From the NCBI GenBank assembly GCA_958295955.1, contig OY282420.1, positions 524,236-588,235 of the forward strand: DNA of 64,000 nucleotides. Reading direction: 5' to 3'. Below are positions 44,248 to 53,595 of this stretch, one piece after another (within the stretch, counting starts at the first letter, position 1; each line of letters begins with the position of its first letter). The position numbers and the translations under genes were made by a program. Under the pieces are notes generated by a model that was not told the origin of the DNA, did not search any database, and worked only from the letters and a program-made list of their open reading frames with translations. This DNA is from an uncultured Bryobacterales bacterium. GTDB lineage: Bacteria; Acidobacteriota; Terriglobia; Bryobacterales; UBA6623.

Positions 44248-45783
44248 ATGGCCGCAACAGCCGTAACAACGGAGTCCGCCGCAAACCCGTTCGTCATCCT
44301 GAGCGCGGAGCCGCCGCCGCTGCCGCGCGCCGAGCGGGGCCTCGAAAGCCGCTCGCCGCTCATGCCGCAAATTCCTCTGCAAGACGGCGAGCAGTACCGG
44401 TTTCACTTCGATATGTCGAAGTGCGTGGGCTGCAAGTGCTGCGAAGTCGCCTGCTCCGAGCAAAACAACAATCCGGCCGAGATTTCCTGGCGCCGCGTCG
44501 GCGAGGTCGAGGGCGGGGTCTTTCCGTTCACCCAGCGGCTGCATCTTTCGATGGGCTGCAACCACTGCGTCGATCCTTCGTGCATGAGCGGCTGCCCCAC
44601 CGGCGCCTATGCCAAAGACGCCAAGACGGGCATTGTGCTGCACGATGCGGACATCTGCATCGGCTGCGAATACTGTATCTGGAACTGCCCTTACAGCGTG
44701 CCGGCGTTCAACGCCGAGCGCGGCGTCGTGGGCAAATGCGACATGTGCCACGGGCGCTTGACCGCCGGCGACAGTCCCGCCTGTGTCGCTGCCTGCCCCT
44801 CTGAGGCGCTGGCGATCGAGATCGTGGACATCGCCGAATGGAAGAGCAAGTACCGCGACGAGGCCAACGCCCCCGGCCTGCCGAGCGCCGACGACACCAT
44901 CTCGACCACGCGCGTGACGCTGCCCGCGGACATGCCGCTGCACACTGAGAAGGCTGACTATCACCGCGTCAAGCCGGAAAAGCCCCACTATTCCCTGGTG
45001 GCGATGACGGTCCTCACACAGCTTTCCGTGGGCGGGTTCGCCGCCGCCTGGCTGCTGAGCCTTTTCGGCGGTGCCGACGGACTGGGGACGGCGGCGCTGC
45101 TGTCGCTGGCGCTGGGTTTGGCTTCGTTTGCGGCGTCGCCGCTGCACCTGGGCCGGCCGATCTATGCGCTGTTGGCGGTGCGCAACGTCAAGACTTCGTG
45201 GCTGAGCCGCGAGATTCTCGGCTTGAGCAGTTTCGGCTTGGCGGCGTCGGTCTATGCGGCGATGCTGCTGTGGGGCGCGCCGGGAGCGCCCGCGGTCGGA
45301 GGCTTGGCGTCTCTGCTGGGGCTGTTCGGATTGTATGCAAGCGCGCGCATCTACCTGGTTCCCGGCCGCCCCGCCTGGAACAGCCGTCAAACGATTGCCG
45401 ATTTCCTGTTGACCGCGGCGACGCTCGGGCCGCTGCTGCCGGCGGCGGTGGGCAGCGAATACGGCGTGCTGTCGCAAGCCGCCGCGCCGGCCGCCGTCGC
45501 CCAGATCTTGAACCAGCTTTGGCGGTTCCTGCGCTTGGTGCGCTCGGAAGAGTACGAAAAGCAGGCATCGGCGCGGCTGCTTTCGGGCGAGCTCGCCCGC
45601 CTGTTTCTGCTGCGCTTGGGGCTGCTGATGCTCGGCGCCGTCGCGCTGCCGGCGATGGGCCTGGCGGCGGCGGGATTCGTCTTGACCCTGGCCGGGGCAT
45701 TGATCGGCCGTTATCTGTTCTTCGTCAGCGTCGTGCCCAAGAACATGGCGATGACCTTCTTCGAGCGGCGGGAGGCGGCATGA
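44248..45783 (+). CDS. Fused DmsB-DmsC-like electron-transfer and membrane-anchor subunit
   Basis: A 511-residue fusion. Residues about 55-195 hold a DmsB-type ferredoxin with four [4Fe-4S] motifs: CVGCKCCEVAC, CNHCVDPSCMSGC, CIGCEYCIWNC and CDMC-x11-CVAAC. From about 250 to the end a DmsC/NrfD-like membrane domain with about eight helices follows (LVAMTVLTQLSVGGFAAAWLLS, ending GRYLFFVSVVPKNMAMTFF). In DMSO-reductase-type enzymes these parts oxidise quinol and pass electrons to a molybdenum subunit, here encoded directly downstream with an ATGA overlap. The N-terminal 50 residues are poorly conserved and contain no Tat signal. The start at MAATAV follows GGAAGGA. Confidence 0.88.
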   Translation: MAATAVTTESAANPFVILSAEPPPLPRAERGLESRSPLMPQIPLQDGEQYRFHFDMSKCVGCKCCEVACSEQNNNPAEISWRRVGEVEGGVFPFTQRLHLSMGCNHCVDPSCMSGCPTGAYAKDAKTGIVLHDADICIGCEYCIWNCPYSVPAFNAERGVVGKCDMCHGRLTAGDSPACVAACPSEALAIEIVDIAEWKSKYRDEANAPGLPSADDTISTTRVTLPADMPLHTEKADYHRVKPEKPHYSLVAMTVLTQLSVGGFAAAWLLSLFGGADGLGTAALLSLALGLASFAASPLHLGRPIYALLAVRNVKTSWLSREILGLSSFGLAASVYAAMLLWGAPGAPAVGGLASLLGLFGLYASARIYLVPGRPAWNSRQTIADFLLTAATLGPLLPAAVGSEYGVLSQAAAPAAVAQILNQLWRFLRLVRSEEYEKQASARLLSGELARLFLLRLGLLMLGAVALPAMGLAAAGFVLTLAGALIGRYLFFVSVVPKNMAMTFFERREAA

Positions 45784-47987
45784 ACGTCAAGCGGCTGCTC
45801 GGCCTCGACACGCTCAAGGAAAAGTACGCTTACGGCCGCGACCCGCGGTTCGGCCATACCGCGGCGGCGAAGATTCCCGACCGCTGGGTGGCGACGACCT
45901 GCGGCTACTGCTCGGTGGGCTGCGGCATGCACATCGGGGTGCGCGGCGGCAAGGCCGTGGCCGTGCGCGGCAACGAAGAGCACCCGGTCAACCTGGGCAA
46001 GCTCTGTCCGAAGGGCCTCGCCGAGCACGAGGTCATCGCCGCCGGCAGCCGCGCGAAATACCCGTTGCTGAAAAAGAACGGACGCTTCGAGCGCATCGGC
46101 TGGGACGAAGCGGTGCGCAAGGCCGTCGATGAGTTCCGGCGGGCGCAGCGGCGCTACGGCTCGCGGGCGCTGGGCGTCGTCAGCACCGGACAGTTGGTGA
46201 CCGAAGAGTTCTACGCGCTGGGGAAGCTGGTCCAGCTCGGTTTCGGCGCCAACAACTACGACGGCAACACGACCCTATGCATGGCCGGCGCCGTCTCCGG
46301 CTACAAGCGCTCGTTCGGCAGCGACGGCCCACCGGGAGCCTACGACGATTTCGAGGAAGCGGACGTCGTCTTTTTGATCGGCGCGAACATCGCCGACAAC
46401 CACCCGATCCTGTGCTACCGGCTGGAGCAAAATCGGCGCAAGACCGTCGTCGTCGCCGACCCGCGGGTCAGCAAAACCGCGCGCATCGCCGACATCTACC
46501 TGCCGCTGAAACCGCGCTCGGATATCGCTCTGCTCAACGGCATCGCGCATATCCTGATTCGCGCCGGCCTGATCGACAGGGACTACATCGACGCGCACGC
46601 GACGGGCTTCGCGCAACTCCGCAAGCACCTCGAAAAATACACGCCCGAGCGCGTCGCCCGCGTCACCGGACTCGGCGAGGAGCAGATTTACCGCGTCGCC
46701 CTGCTCTACGGCCGCGCCCGAGCGCCCTTCATCGCCTGGACCATGGGCGTCAACCACTCGACGCAAGGGACCGAGACCGTCAACGTCATCAACAACCTCG
46801 CCCTGCTCACGGGCAACGTCGGCAAGGCCGGCGCCTCTCCCTTTTCAATCACCGGCCAGTGCAACGCGATGGGCTCCCGCGAGACCGCTTTCACGGCTTC
46901 CATGCCGGGTTACCGCAAGTTCGACGATCCCGGCGACCGCGAGGAGCTTGCCCGGCTGTGGAATATCTCCCCCGACGAGTTGCCCGCCAATCGCGGCCAC
47001 GCTTATCCCGATATCGTCGAAGCCTGCATCAAGGGCGAGATCAAAGCCCTTTGGATCATCGCCACCAACCCCCTGGTTTCGTTCCCCAACGTCGAAGTCT
47101 TGAAGCAGGGCTTCGAGAACCTCGACTTTCTGGTCGTTCAGGACGGCTTTCATCCGACGCCCACGACCGAGCAGGCCGACCTGGTCTTGCCCGCGGCGAT
47201 ATGGGGCGAAAAGGAAGGCAGCTACACCAACTCCGAGCGGCGGGTCAGCAAGGTCGGCAAGGCCGTGGAGCCGCCCGGCGAGGCCAAGTCGGACTTCGAC
47301 ATCTTCCTGGATTTCGCCGAGAATCTCGGGGTCAAAGAGAAACTCTACCCCGGCTGGAGCGGCCCCGAAGACGCCTTCAACGAATGGCGCAAAGTTTCCG
47401 CCGGCCGCCTCTGCGACTACTCCGGAGTGAGCTACGAATTACTGGAAAAGCACTACGCCGTGCAGTGGCCGTTCACGCCCGAGCAGGCGCGGCGGGCCAA
47501 CGGCAAGCGCCCGCCGACAAGCAGGCTCTACGCCGACGGCAAGTTCCAGACGCCGGACGGCAAAGCGAAACTTTTTGCGGTCGAGTGGGAGCCCTATCCC
47601 GAGCAGCCCAGCGACGCCTTCCCCTTCGTCTTCAACACGGGCCGCACGGTCGAACACTGGCATACCCGCACGAAAACGAAGGAAGTCAAAATCCTGGAAC
47701 GCATGTCGCCGAGCGCATGGCTGGAGATGAACCCGCGCGACGCCCGCCGACTCGGACTGAAGCCGCATGACCGCGTCACCGTAATTTCACCGCGCGGCCG
47801 CGTCGAAAACCTGGAGTTGCGCATTACCGAGATCGTCGCGCCCGGCCAAGTCTTCATGCCGTTCCATTATGCGGAAAAGAACTCCAACCGCCTGACGCAA
47901 AGCGCGTTCGACCCGATTTCGCGGGAGCCGAACTACAAGCAGGCGGCGGTCCGCGTGGAGAAGAGCGGCGCCGAAAGCGTCGCCTGA
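45780..47987 (+). CDS. nasA: NasA-type molybdopterin assimilatory nitrate reductase catalytic subunit
   Basis: A 735-residue molybdoenzyme. The N-terminal [4Fe-4S] motif is CGYCSVGCGMHI (from about residue 41) with the fourth Cys in GKLCPKG near 76. TGQLVTEEFYALGKLVQLGFG and FLIGANIADNHPI are Moco-binding segments, as is WTMGVNHSTQGTE; a C-terminal dinucleotide-binding domain ends the protein. There is no Tat signal and no C-terminal BFD [2Fe-2S] domain, so the enzyme is cytoplasmic and its electrons should come from the fused DmsBC-like partner rather than from NADH or ferredoxin directly. The ATG overlaps the upstream stop (ATGA). Formate dehydrogenase is an alternative family, but the NarK and NirBD neighbours favour nitrate. 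Confidence 0.88.
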   Translation: MNVKRLLGLDTLKEKYAYGRDPRFGHTAAAKIPDRWVATTCGYCSVGCGMHIGVRGGKAVAVRGNEEHPVNLGKLCPKGLAEHEVIAAGSRAKYPLLKKNGRFERIGWDEAVRKAVDEFRRAQRRYGSRALGVVSTGQLVTEEFYALGKLVQLGFGANNYDGNTTLCMAGAVSGYKRSFGSDGPPGAYDDFEEADVVFLIGANIADNHPILCYRLEQNRRKTVVVADPRVSKTARIADIYLPLKPRSDIALLNGIAHILIRAGLIDRDYIDAHATGFAQLRKHLEKYTPERVARVTGLGEEQIYRVALLYGRARAPFIAWTMGVNHSTQGTETVNVINNLALLTGNVGKAGASPFSITGQCNAMGSRETAFTASMPGYRKFDDPGDREELARLWNISPDELPANRGHAYPDIVEACIKGEIKALWIIATNPLVSFPNVEVLKQGFENLDFLVVQDGFHPTPTTEQADLVLPAAIWGEKEGSYTNSERRVSKVGKAVEPPGEAKSDFDIFLDFAENLGVKEKLYPGWSGPEDAFNEWRKVSAGRLCDYSGVSYELLEKHYAVQWPFTPEQARRANGKRPPTSRLYADGKFQTPDGKAKLFAVEWEPYPEQPSDAFPFVFNTGRTVEHWHTRTKTKEVKILERMSPSAWLEMNPRDARRLGLKPHDRVTVISPRGRVENLELRITEIVAPGQVFMPFHYAEKNSNRLTQSAFDPISREPNYKQAAVRVEKSGAESVA

Positions 47988-48131
47988 ATTGCATTAAAAA
48001 ACCCTCCCCAGTCGGCGAGGGCGCAAGCCGAACCCGGACGTTCGGCGGTTTCTAACAGAAACAAGTCATGCGCGCGCGGCGTAAGCTGCGCGCCGCGCCG
48101 GATCTATCCGGCTTGAAACGGAGAGTCAGAA

Positions 48132-49487
48132 ATGGATTTCAAAGGCAAAGCAACCAAAATCAACCTGTTCAGCTTCAGCACGATCCCCATGCGCACGTTC
48201 CATATGACCTGGTTTGCGTTTTTCCTGTGCTTTTTCGGCTGGTTCGGGATCGCGCCGCTGATGGCGATCGTCCGCGATGACCTCAACCTGACCAGAGGGC
48301 AGATCGGCAATACGATCATCGCGTCGGTCGCCGGCACGGTTGTCGCCAGGCTTGCTATCGGCTGGCTGTGCGACAAAATCGGACCGCGCAAGGCATACGT
48401 TTGGCTGTTGGCGGTCGGCTCGCTCCCGGTGATGACCATCGGCCTGGCGGACAGCTACGAGACGTTCCTGTTGTTCCGCTTGGCGATCGGCGCGGTCGGC
48501 GCTTCGTTCGTCATCACGCAGTACCACACGTCGGTGATGTTCGCGCCCAATACGGTCGGCGCGGCGAACGCGACAACCGCCGGTTGGGGCAATCTCGGCG
48601 GCGGCGTAACGCAGATGGCGATGCCCCTGATTTTCGCGGGCGCGATGACGTTCGCGGCCCAGGAGGCGATGGGCTGGCGCCTGGCGATGGTCGTTCCCGG
48701 CGTTGCGCTGCTGCTGACCGCATTGCTCTATTGGAAGCTCACCGAAGATTCGCCCGACGGCAGCTACGCCGCTCTGCGCGCCAAGGGCGAGATGGGCGGC
48801 GCCAACAAAGTCACCGGCACGTTCTTGAAAGCTTGCGCCGACTACCGTGTCTGGACGCTGTTCGTCATCTACGGAGCATGCTTCGGCATCGAGTTGACGA
48901 TCAACAACATCGCCGCGTTATATTTCCACGATTACTTTGGTCTCGGTCTCACCGCCGCGGGACTGGTCGCGGGGCTGTTCGGCTTGATGAACATCTTCGC
49001 GCGAACGATGGGCGGCGTTGCCGGCGACAAATGGGGGCTGAAATGGGGACTCAAGGGCCGCGTATGGTGCCTGGGAACGATCCTCTTTCTGGAGGGAATC
49101 GCGCTGATGGTCTTCTCCCAGCAGACGGCGCTGCCGGCCGCCATCGGCACGATGATACTTTTCAGCCTCTGCGTGCAGATGTCGGAAGGCGCGACCTTCT
49201 CGGTGGTTCCGTTCATCAATAAAAAGGCGCTCGGCGCCGTCGCCGGCATCGTCGGCGCGGGCGGCAACGCGGGGGCGGTAGCGGCGGGCTTCCTTTTCAA
49301 GACGGAAGCTCTGAGTTGGCCGCAGGCGCTGCTCATCCTGGGCTCGGTCGTGACGGTATCTTCGTTCCTCGCTTTCGCCGTTCGCTTCTCGGAGTCCGAG
49401 GAAAGAGCGGTGTCCCGCGAAATGGCGTCGCGGCAGGCCGCAGCCGACGGTTCGCCCGAACCTGCGTACGCAACGGAAGCGGGCTAA
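48132..49487 (+). CDS. narK: NarK-type nitrate/nitrite MFS transporter
   Basis: A 451-residue major-facilitator protein with 12 helices. Both nitrate signatures are present: AGWGNLGGGVTQMA in TM5 and AGIVGAGGNAGAVAAGF in TM11. An arginine in FRLAIGAVGASFVITQY corresponds to the TM2-4 substrate Arg. It should import nitrate and/or exchange nitrite. A GGAGAG Shine-Dalgarno lies 7 bp before the ATG. It follows nasA by 144 bp; a CCCTC...GAGGG hairpin in that gap lacks a U-tract. Confidence 0.93.
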   Translation: MDFKGKATKINLFSFSTIPMRTFHMTWFAFFLCFFGWFGIAPLMAIVRDDLNLTRGQIGNTIIASVAGTVVARLAIGWLCDKIGPRKAYVWLLAVGSLPVMTIGLADSYETFLLFRLAIGAVGASFVITQYHTSVMFAPNTVGAANATTAGWGNLGGGVTQMAMPLIFAGAMTFAAQEAMGWRLAMVVPGVALLLTALLYWKLTEDSPDGSYAALRAKGEMGGANKVTGTFLKACADYRVWTLFVIYGACFGIELTINNIAALYFHDYFGLGLTAAGLVAGLFGLMNIFARTMGGVAGDKWGLKWGLKGRVWCLGTILFLEGIALMVFSQQTALPAAIGTMILFSLCVQMSEGATFSVVPFINKKALGAVAGIVGAGGNAGAVAAGFLFKTEALSWPQALLILGSVVTVSSFLAFAVRFSESEERAVSREMASRQAAADGSPEPAYATEAG

Positions 49488-49519
49488 CCGCCGGCCGTCA
49501 GCCGTGATACTCTCTCCAT

Positions 49520-50041
49520 GTGGGCGCTTCGAACTTCCCTTTGTACAGAAGCCAGGAGGGTCTGCTCGCCGCCGCCGCCTTCGCCGTTATCCTGGCGGCG
49601 GCGTTTTTCCAGGCGACTCCGGTCGAGCCCCCCGCAAGCGTTCGCGGCGACGGCGCGTGGGACCTGCTTTACCGCGGCGGCTGGGGGCGGCAAGCAACCG
49701 GATTCGGCGTGCTCGCCTGTTCCTTGGCCGCGGCGGCGCTGTCGCTGCGCAGACGTTGCAAGCGTATCCAATACGGGGGCTTCGACCGCTGGCGCATGCT
49801 GCATGCAGCGGTCGGCGCAGCGGCGTTGGCGATCCTGATTACGCATACCGGCCTGCGGCTGGGGTCCGGGTTCAATCGGGCGTTGACGATCGTCTTCCTG
49901 TCCGCGAACGTTGTCGGCGCCGCGGCGGCCGCGGGTCTGGGCCACCCGTCCGCCCGCTGGATGGTCCATCTGCATGCCGCTACGATCTGGCCGCTCCCGG
50001 TCATGATCGGTTTCCACATCCTGGCGGCGTACTACTTCTGA
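49520..50041 (+). CDS. Small four-helix cytochrome b-like membrane protein
   Basis: A 173-residue membrane protein read from the GTG at 49520, with four hydrophobic helices. Histidines occur in or near helices in a pattern that could ligate haem b: MLHAAVGAAALAILITHTG, VHLHAATIWPLPVMIGFH. It resembles cytochrome b561/DUF4405-like quinol-linked proteins, though family membership is not certain. The next gene, a multihaem cytochrome c, starts 5 bp after its stop, so the pair could move electrons between the quinone pool and the periplasm. Confidence 0.62.
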   Translation: MGASNFPLYRSQEGLLAAAAFAVILAAAFFQATPVEPPASVRGDGAWDLLYRGGWGRQATGFGVLACSLAAAALSLRRRCKRIQYGGFDRWRMLHAAVGAAALAILITHTGLRLGSGFNRALTIVFLSANVVGAAAAAGLGHPSARWMVHLHAATIWPLPVMIGFHILAAYYF

Positions 50042-50045
50042 TGCG

Positions 50046-51380
50046 ATGCGCCCCAAATCGCTTTTTGCGCTCTGGCTGACGCTGACTATGGGTATCGGCG
50101 CTTACTTGGCTTTCGGCATTGCCGGCAAGGACAAGAGCATCTTCCTGCCCGGCGCAACCAGCGACGGCCATTACCAGATCGAAGCCTCTTGCGGGAGTTG
50201 CCACACGCCTTTCGGCGGCGTCCGTCAGGAAGCCTGTCTGAACTGCCACGCCGCGGAGCTCGCAGCCGCCGACGACTCACACCCGGAGAAAAAATTCACC
50301 GACCCGCGCAACGCCGACCGGGTCGCCAAGCTCGACGCCCGCAAGTGCATCGTCTGCCACGTCGAGCACCGGCCGGAAGTCACCGGGGCGATGGGCGTCT
50401 CCTTGCCCGCCGATTACTGCTACGAGTGCCACGCGGCCGTTGCCGAAGAACGGCCGACCCATAAGGGAATGGCTTTCGACACCTGCGCCGCGGCCGGATG
50501 CCATAACTTTCACGACAACCGCGCGTTGTACGCAGACTTTCTTGTCCGACACGGCCTGGACGAGCCCGACACGGCCGGCGCCGGCGCGCTGCCGGCGCGC
50601 GCCGCAAGAGCCGTCCTGGATTTCGCCGAGCGCTTGCCGCTGACCGCGGCGGACGCCGACGGCCCTGCTCCGTCCGACTCTGCTCGGTCCGACTCTGCGC
50701 CGTCCGACCCCGCGACGGTCGATGCCTGGGCCGCGTCCGCGCACGCCTCCGGCGGCGTTGCCTGTACGGATTGCCATCGGCCCGGCGGCGCGCCGTGGGC
50801 CGACAAGCCTCCGCGCGAAGTTTGCCGCGACTGCCACAAAGCTGAGTTTCAAGGTTTTGCCGCCGGCAAGCACGGCATGCGCTTCAGCGTCGGCCTGCCT
50901 GCGATGTCCCCGTCGGAAGCGCGCCTGCCGATGCGCCGGGATTCGTTTTCCAAAACTCTGGATTGCAGTTCCTGCCACGATGCGCACGCCGTCGATACCC
51001 GCCGCGCGGCAGTCGATGCCTGTCTTTCCTGTCACGCCGACGATCACTCGAATGCCTACCGCGGCTCTCCTCATTTCTATCTGTGGCAGTCGGAAATTTC
51101 CGGCGAAGGCAAGCCGGGCAGCGGCGTTAGCTGCGCATCTTGCCATCTGCCGCGAGAAACGCGCCGCCTCTCCGGCGGCGAGCGCGTCTTCGTGCAGCAC
51201 AACCAGAACGCGAATCTTCGACCCAATGAAAAGATGCTCCGCGATGTGTGCCTGAGCTGCCACGGTCTGGCGTTTTCGATTGACGCGCTGGCCGATCCGG
51301 AGTCGATCGGGCGCAATTTCTCCGGCCGGCCGTCGCGCCACGTGCCGAGTATCGACATGTCGCTGTCTCGAACGAACTGA
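50046..51380 (+). CDS. Membrane-anchored 11-haem cytochrome c
   Basis: A 444-residue protein with an N-terminal membrane anchor (SLFALWLTLTMGIGAYLAFGIAG). Ten CxxCH haem sites are visible (CGSCH, CLNCH, CIVCH, CYECH, CTDCH, CRDCH, CSSCH, CLSCH, CASCH, CLSCH) plus one longer site, CAAAGCH, of the CX4CH type. A Ser/Asp/Pro-rich linker between haems 5 and 6 is encoded by short imperfect tandem repeats at about 50664-50708 (PSDSARSDSAPSDPA). The protein faces the periplasm and should relay electrons. No catalytic lysine-type haem motif (CxxCK) is present, so it is not an NrfA nitrite reductase. Confidence 0.85.
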   Translation: MRPKSLFALWLTLTMGIGAYLAFGIAGKDKSIFLPGATSDGHYQIEASCGSCHTPFGGVRQEACLNCHAAELAAADDSHPEKKFTDPRNADRVAKLDARKCIVCHVEHRPEVTGAMGVSLPADYCYECHAAVAEERPTHKGMAFDTCAAAGCHNFHDNRALYADFLVRHGLDEPDTAGAGALPARAARAVLDFAERLPLTAADADGPAPSDSARSDSAPSDPATVDAWAASAHASGGVACTDCHRPGGAPWADKPPREVCRDCHKAEFQGFAAGKHGMRFSVGLPAMSPSEARLPMRRDSFSKTLDCSSCHDAHAVDTRRAAVDACLSCHADDHSNAYRGSPHFYLWQSEISGEGKPGSGVSCASCHLPRETRRLSGGERVFVQHNQNANLRPNEKMLRDVCLSCHGLAFSIDALADPESIGRNFSGRPSRHVPSIDMSLSRTN

Positions 51381-51418
51381 ACCGTTCCCCTTTGCAACCG
51401 GGGACGGAAGGAGTTGTC

Positions 51419-52015
51419 ATGAATTGGTTTTCGCTTCGCAATCCGTTGTCGTTTGCCGCCGTCGGGGCCTTGGCTCTTGCGGCGGCCGGCTGCGGCGGAC
51501 CTGCCGCCGAGCAGTCCCCGCCGGGCGGCATTTCGCCGCAAGTCATGGCCGACGCCTTGCACGCGGTGATGGAATCCGACCGCACGGTCTATACGCGCAA
51601 CGTCGTCAACCGCTTGCAGAACGAGGAAAATGTCATCCTCGCCAGCGAGCACTGGAAAGACGACAAGGCGCTGCCGCTTCCCGCGCAGATGTTTCGCATG
51701 AGCGCGGAAATGGTTGCCGAAACAACCGATGCGTTCCATTATTCGTTGCTCTCGAAGTGGCCCGTCAACAAGCAGAACGCACCGCGGACGGAACTCGAGA
51801 TCGCCGGTCTCGACGCCGTCGCCGCAGACCCCGCGAAGCCCTTTTACGGAACGGAAGAATTGGGCGGCGTCGAGTATTTCACCGCGGTCTATGCCGACAC
51901 GGCCGTCGCGCCCGCTTGCGTCTCGTGCCACAACGCGCACCGGGACAGCCCGCGCGACGACTTCGAGTTGGGCGAGACCATGGGCGGCGTCGTGATCCGC
52001 ATTCCTTTGGGCTGA
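51419..52015 (+). CDS. Tll0287-like (DUF3365) single-haem lipoprotein
   Basis: From the ATG at 51419 (Shine-Dalgarno GGAAGGAG 7 bp upstream), 198 residues. The signal ALALAAAGC is a lipobox with the lipidated Cys. The body matches the Tll0287/DUF3365 sensor-like fold (KDDKALPLPAQMFRMSAEMV, YHYSLLSKWPVNKQNAPRTELE-type segment), with one haem site CVSCHNAH near the C-terminus. Such domains bind haem c and are thought to sense redox state or gas. It follows the 11-haem cytochrome by 38 bp and is probably in the same operon. Confidence 0.78.
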   Translation: MNWFSLRNPLSFAAVGALALAAAGCGGPAAEQSPPGGISPQVMADALHAVMESDRTVYTRNVVNRLQNEENVILASEHWKDDKALPLPAQMFRMSAEMVAETTDAFHYSLLSKWPVNKQNAPRTELEIAGLDAVAADPAKPFYGTEELGGVEYFTAVYADTAVAPACVSCHNAHRDSPRDDFELGETMGGVVIRIPLG

Positions 52016-52026
52016 CGGCAGCCGAC

Positions 52027-53547
52027 TCAACGCCTGCCCGCGAGGCGGCCCAAGGGGCGGGTGCTCCGGCGCAGGCTGTCGTTGAAGCTCTTGGCCCGCT
52101 TGGTCAGGCGCTCGACGACTTCCGGATGCTTGTCGGTCAATGGGTATTTTTCGCTGATGTCGTAGTGCAGGTTGAAAAGCTCCGTCGGAATGACCGCGAG
52201 GCTGCCGGGCTCGTCGCCGGGCGCGGTTTCCACGTAGAGCTTCCACGGGCCGGAGCGCACCGCCTTCAGCTTGGGGTCGTTCTTCGGCGGGCCGTCTTCG
52301 GCCTTGTAACGGAATCCGCCTTCGTAGAAATAGAGCGCTTCGTGCGCGCTTTTAGCCTGCGGGTCGGTCATCAGCGGCCAAAGGTCCCGGCCGTCGATGG
52401 CGCGGTCGGCAGGCGGCGCGCCTCCGGCCAGCTTGGCCAGCGTGGGGAAGATGTCCATGTTGGAGGCGATCTCGGAGGTCACCAGATTGGCCGGGATTTG
52501 TCCCGGCCAGCGCATGACGGCAGGCACGCGAATGCCTCCTTCGAAGAGGGTTCCCTTCGAGCCGCGCAACAGTCCCGCCGAACCGGCGTCGATGCCGTAG
52601 CCTGCCCAGGGGCCGTTGTCCGAGGTGAAGATCACCAGCGTCTGCTCGTCGATGCCGGCCGCTTCGAGCGTCTCCAGGATACGCCCGACGCCGTGGTCGA
52701 TCTCTTCGATGACGTCGCCGTAGAGCCCGCGCAGCGACTTGCCGCGGAAGCGGCGGCCGCGAAACAGCGGGACATGGGGCATGGTATGCGCCAAATAAAG
52801 GAAAAACGGCCGCTCGCGGTTGGCTTCGATGAAGGCGACCGCGCGCTCGGTGTAGGCCGCAGTGAGCAATTCCTGTTGGGGATTGATCTCGATGACTTCC
52901 TCGTTTTCCATGAGCGGCAAGGGCGGGAACCAGTCGACGGGGTAGGTCTCGTCGGACTGGGCGTAGCCGGTGTAAGCGGTGCGTTCGCGGGTATGGCGCA
53001 TGCGCTCGTCTTCATCGGGACGGCGAATGATTTTGGGGTGATACGGCCACATGTCGTTGGAGTACGGCAGGCCGTAGTACGAGTCGAAGCCGTTGCGCGT
53101 CGGCAGGAATTGCGGCGCGTCGCCGAGGTGCCATTTGCCCAGCATGGCGGTGGCGTAGCCGCGGTCCTTGAGCAACTCGGCGATGGTGATTTCATTGGGA
53201 TGAATGCCGGTGCGCGCCCGCGGGATGTGGTTGAACATCAAGCTGTTGCGCGAAGGGTAGGTTCCGGTCATCAGCGCGGCGCGCGACGGCCCGCAGAAAG
53301 GCTGGGCGTAGAAGTCGGTGAAGCGTGCGCCTTCGCGGGCCATGCGGTCGATGTTCGGGGTGCGGATGTAGGGATGCCCCTGGATGCCGAGATCGGCGTA
53401 ACCCTGGTCGTCGGTGAAGATGAGGACGAAGTTGGGCCGCGCGGGGCGTTCGGCGGCGGTCAGGGCCGGCGCCGCCGGCGCGAGCGCCGGCAAAAAACTC
53501 GCGGCGATTGTCAACATGCGGGCTTGGCGGTCAAGTTTTGGCGTCAT
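52027..53547 (-). CDS. Secreted type I sulfatase (arylsulfatase A-like)
   Basis: A 506-residue exported sulfatase. RPNFVLIFTDDQGYADLG is the metal-binding start, CGPSRAALMTG carries Cys85 for formylglycine conversion, and GKWHLGD and IFTSDNGPWAGYG complete the active site. It would remove sulfate from sulfated carbohydrates or steroids. A TAGGAT box (plus-strand ATCCTA 53554-53559) lies 6 bp before the ATG. It is divergent from another sulfatase with under 50 bp between their starts, so shared control is likely. It is convergent with the nitrate/cytochrome genes. Confidence 0.93.
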   Translation of the reverse strand: MTPKLDRQARMLTIAASFLPALAPAAPALTAAERPARPNFVLIFTDDQGYADLGIQGHPYIRTPNIDRMAREGARFTDFYAQPFCGPSRAALMTGTYPSRNSLMFNHIPRARTGIHPNEITIAELLKDRGYATAMLGKWHLGDAPQFLPTRNGFDSYYGLPYSNDMWPYHPKIIRRPDEDERMRHTRERTAYTGYAQSDETYPVDWFPPLPLMENEEVIEINPQQELLTAAYTERAVAFIEANRERPFFLYLAHTMPHVPLFRGRRFRGKSLRGLYGDVIEEIDHGVGRILETLEAAGIDEQTLVIFTSDNGPWAGYGIDAGSAGLLRGSKGTLFEGGIRVPAVMRWPGQIPANLVTSEIASNMDIFPTLAKLAGGAPPADRAIDGRDLWPLMTDPQAKSAHEALYFYEGGFRYKAEDGPPKNDPKLKAVRSGPWKLYVETAPGDEPGSLAVIPTELFNLHYDISEKYPLTDKHPEVVERLTKRAKSFNDSLRRSTRPLGRLAGRR

Positions 53548-53595
53548 GCCTCTATCCTATTAAGGTCGGCCCGCCGGCACTACAATGGCATGACG

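Noticed and set aside
50046..51380. NrfA-type cytochrome c nitrite reductase
   Set aside because: No CxxCK catalytic haem motif, and haem number and spacing differ from NrfA; nitrite reduction is better explained by the NirB-NirD fusion.
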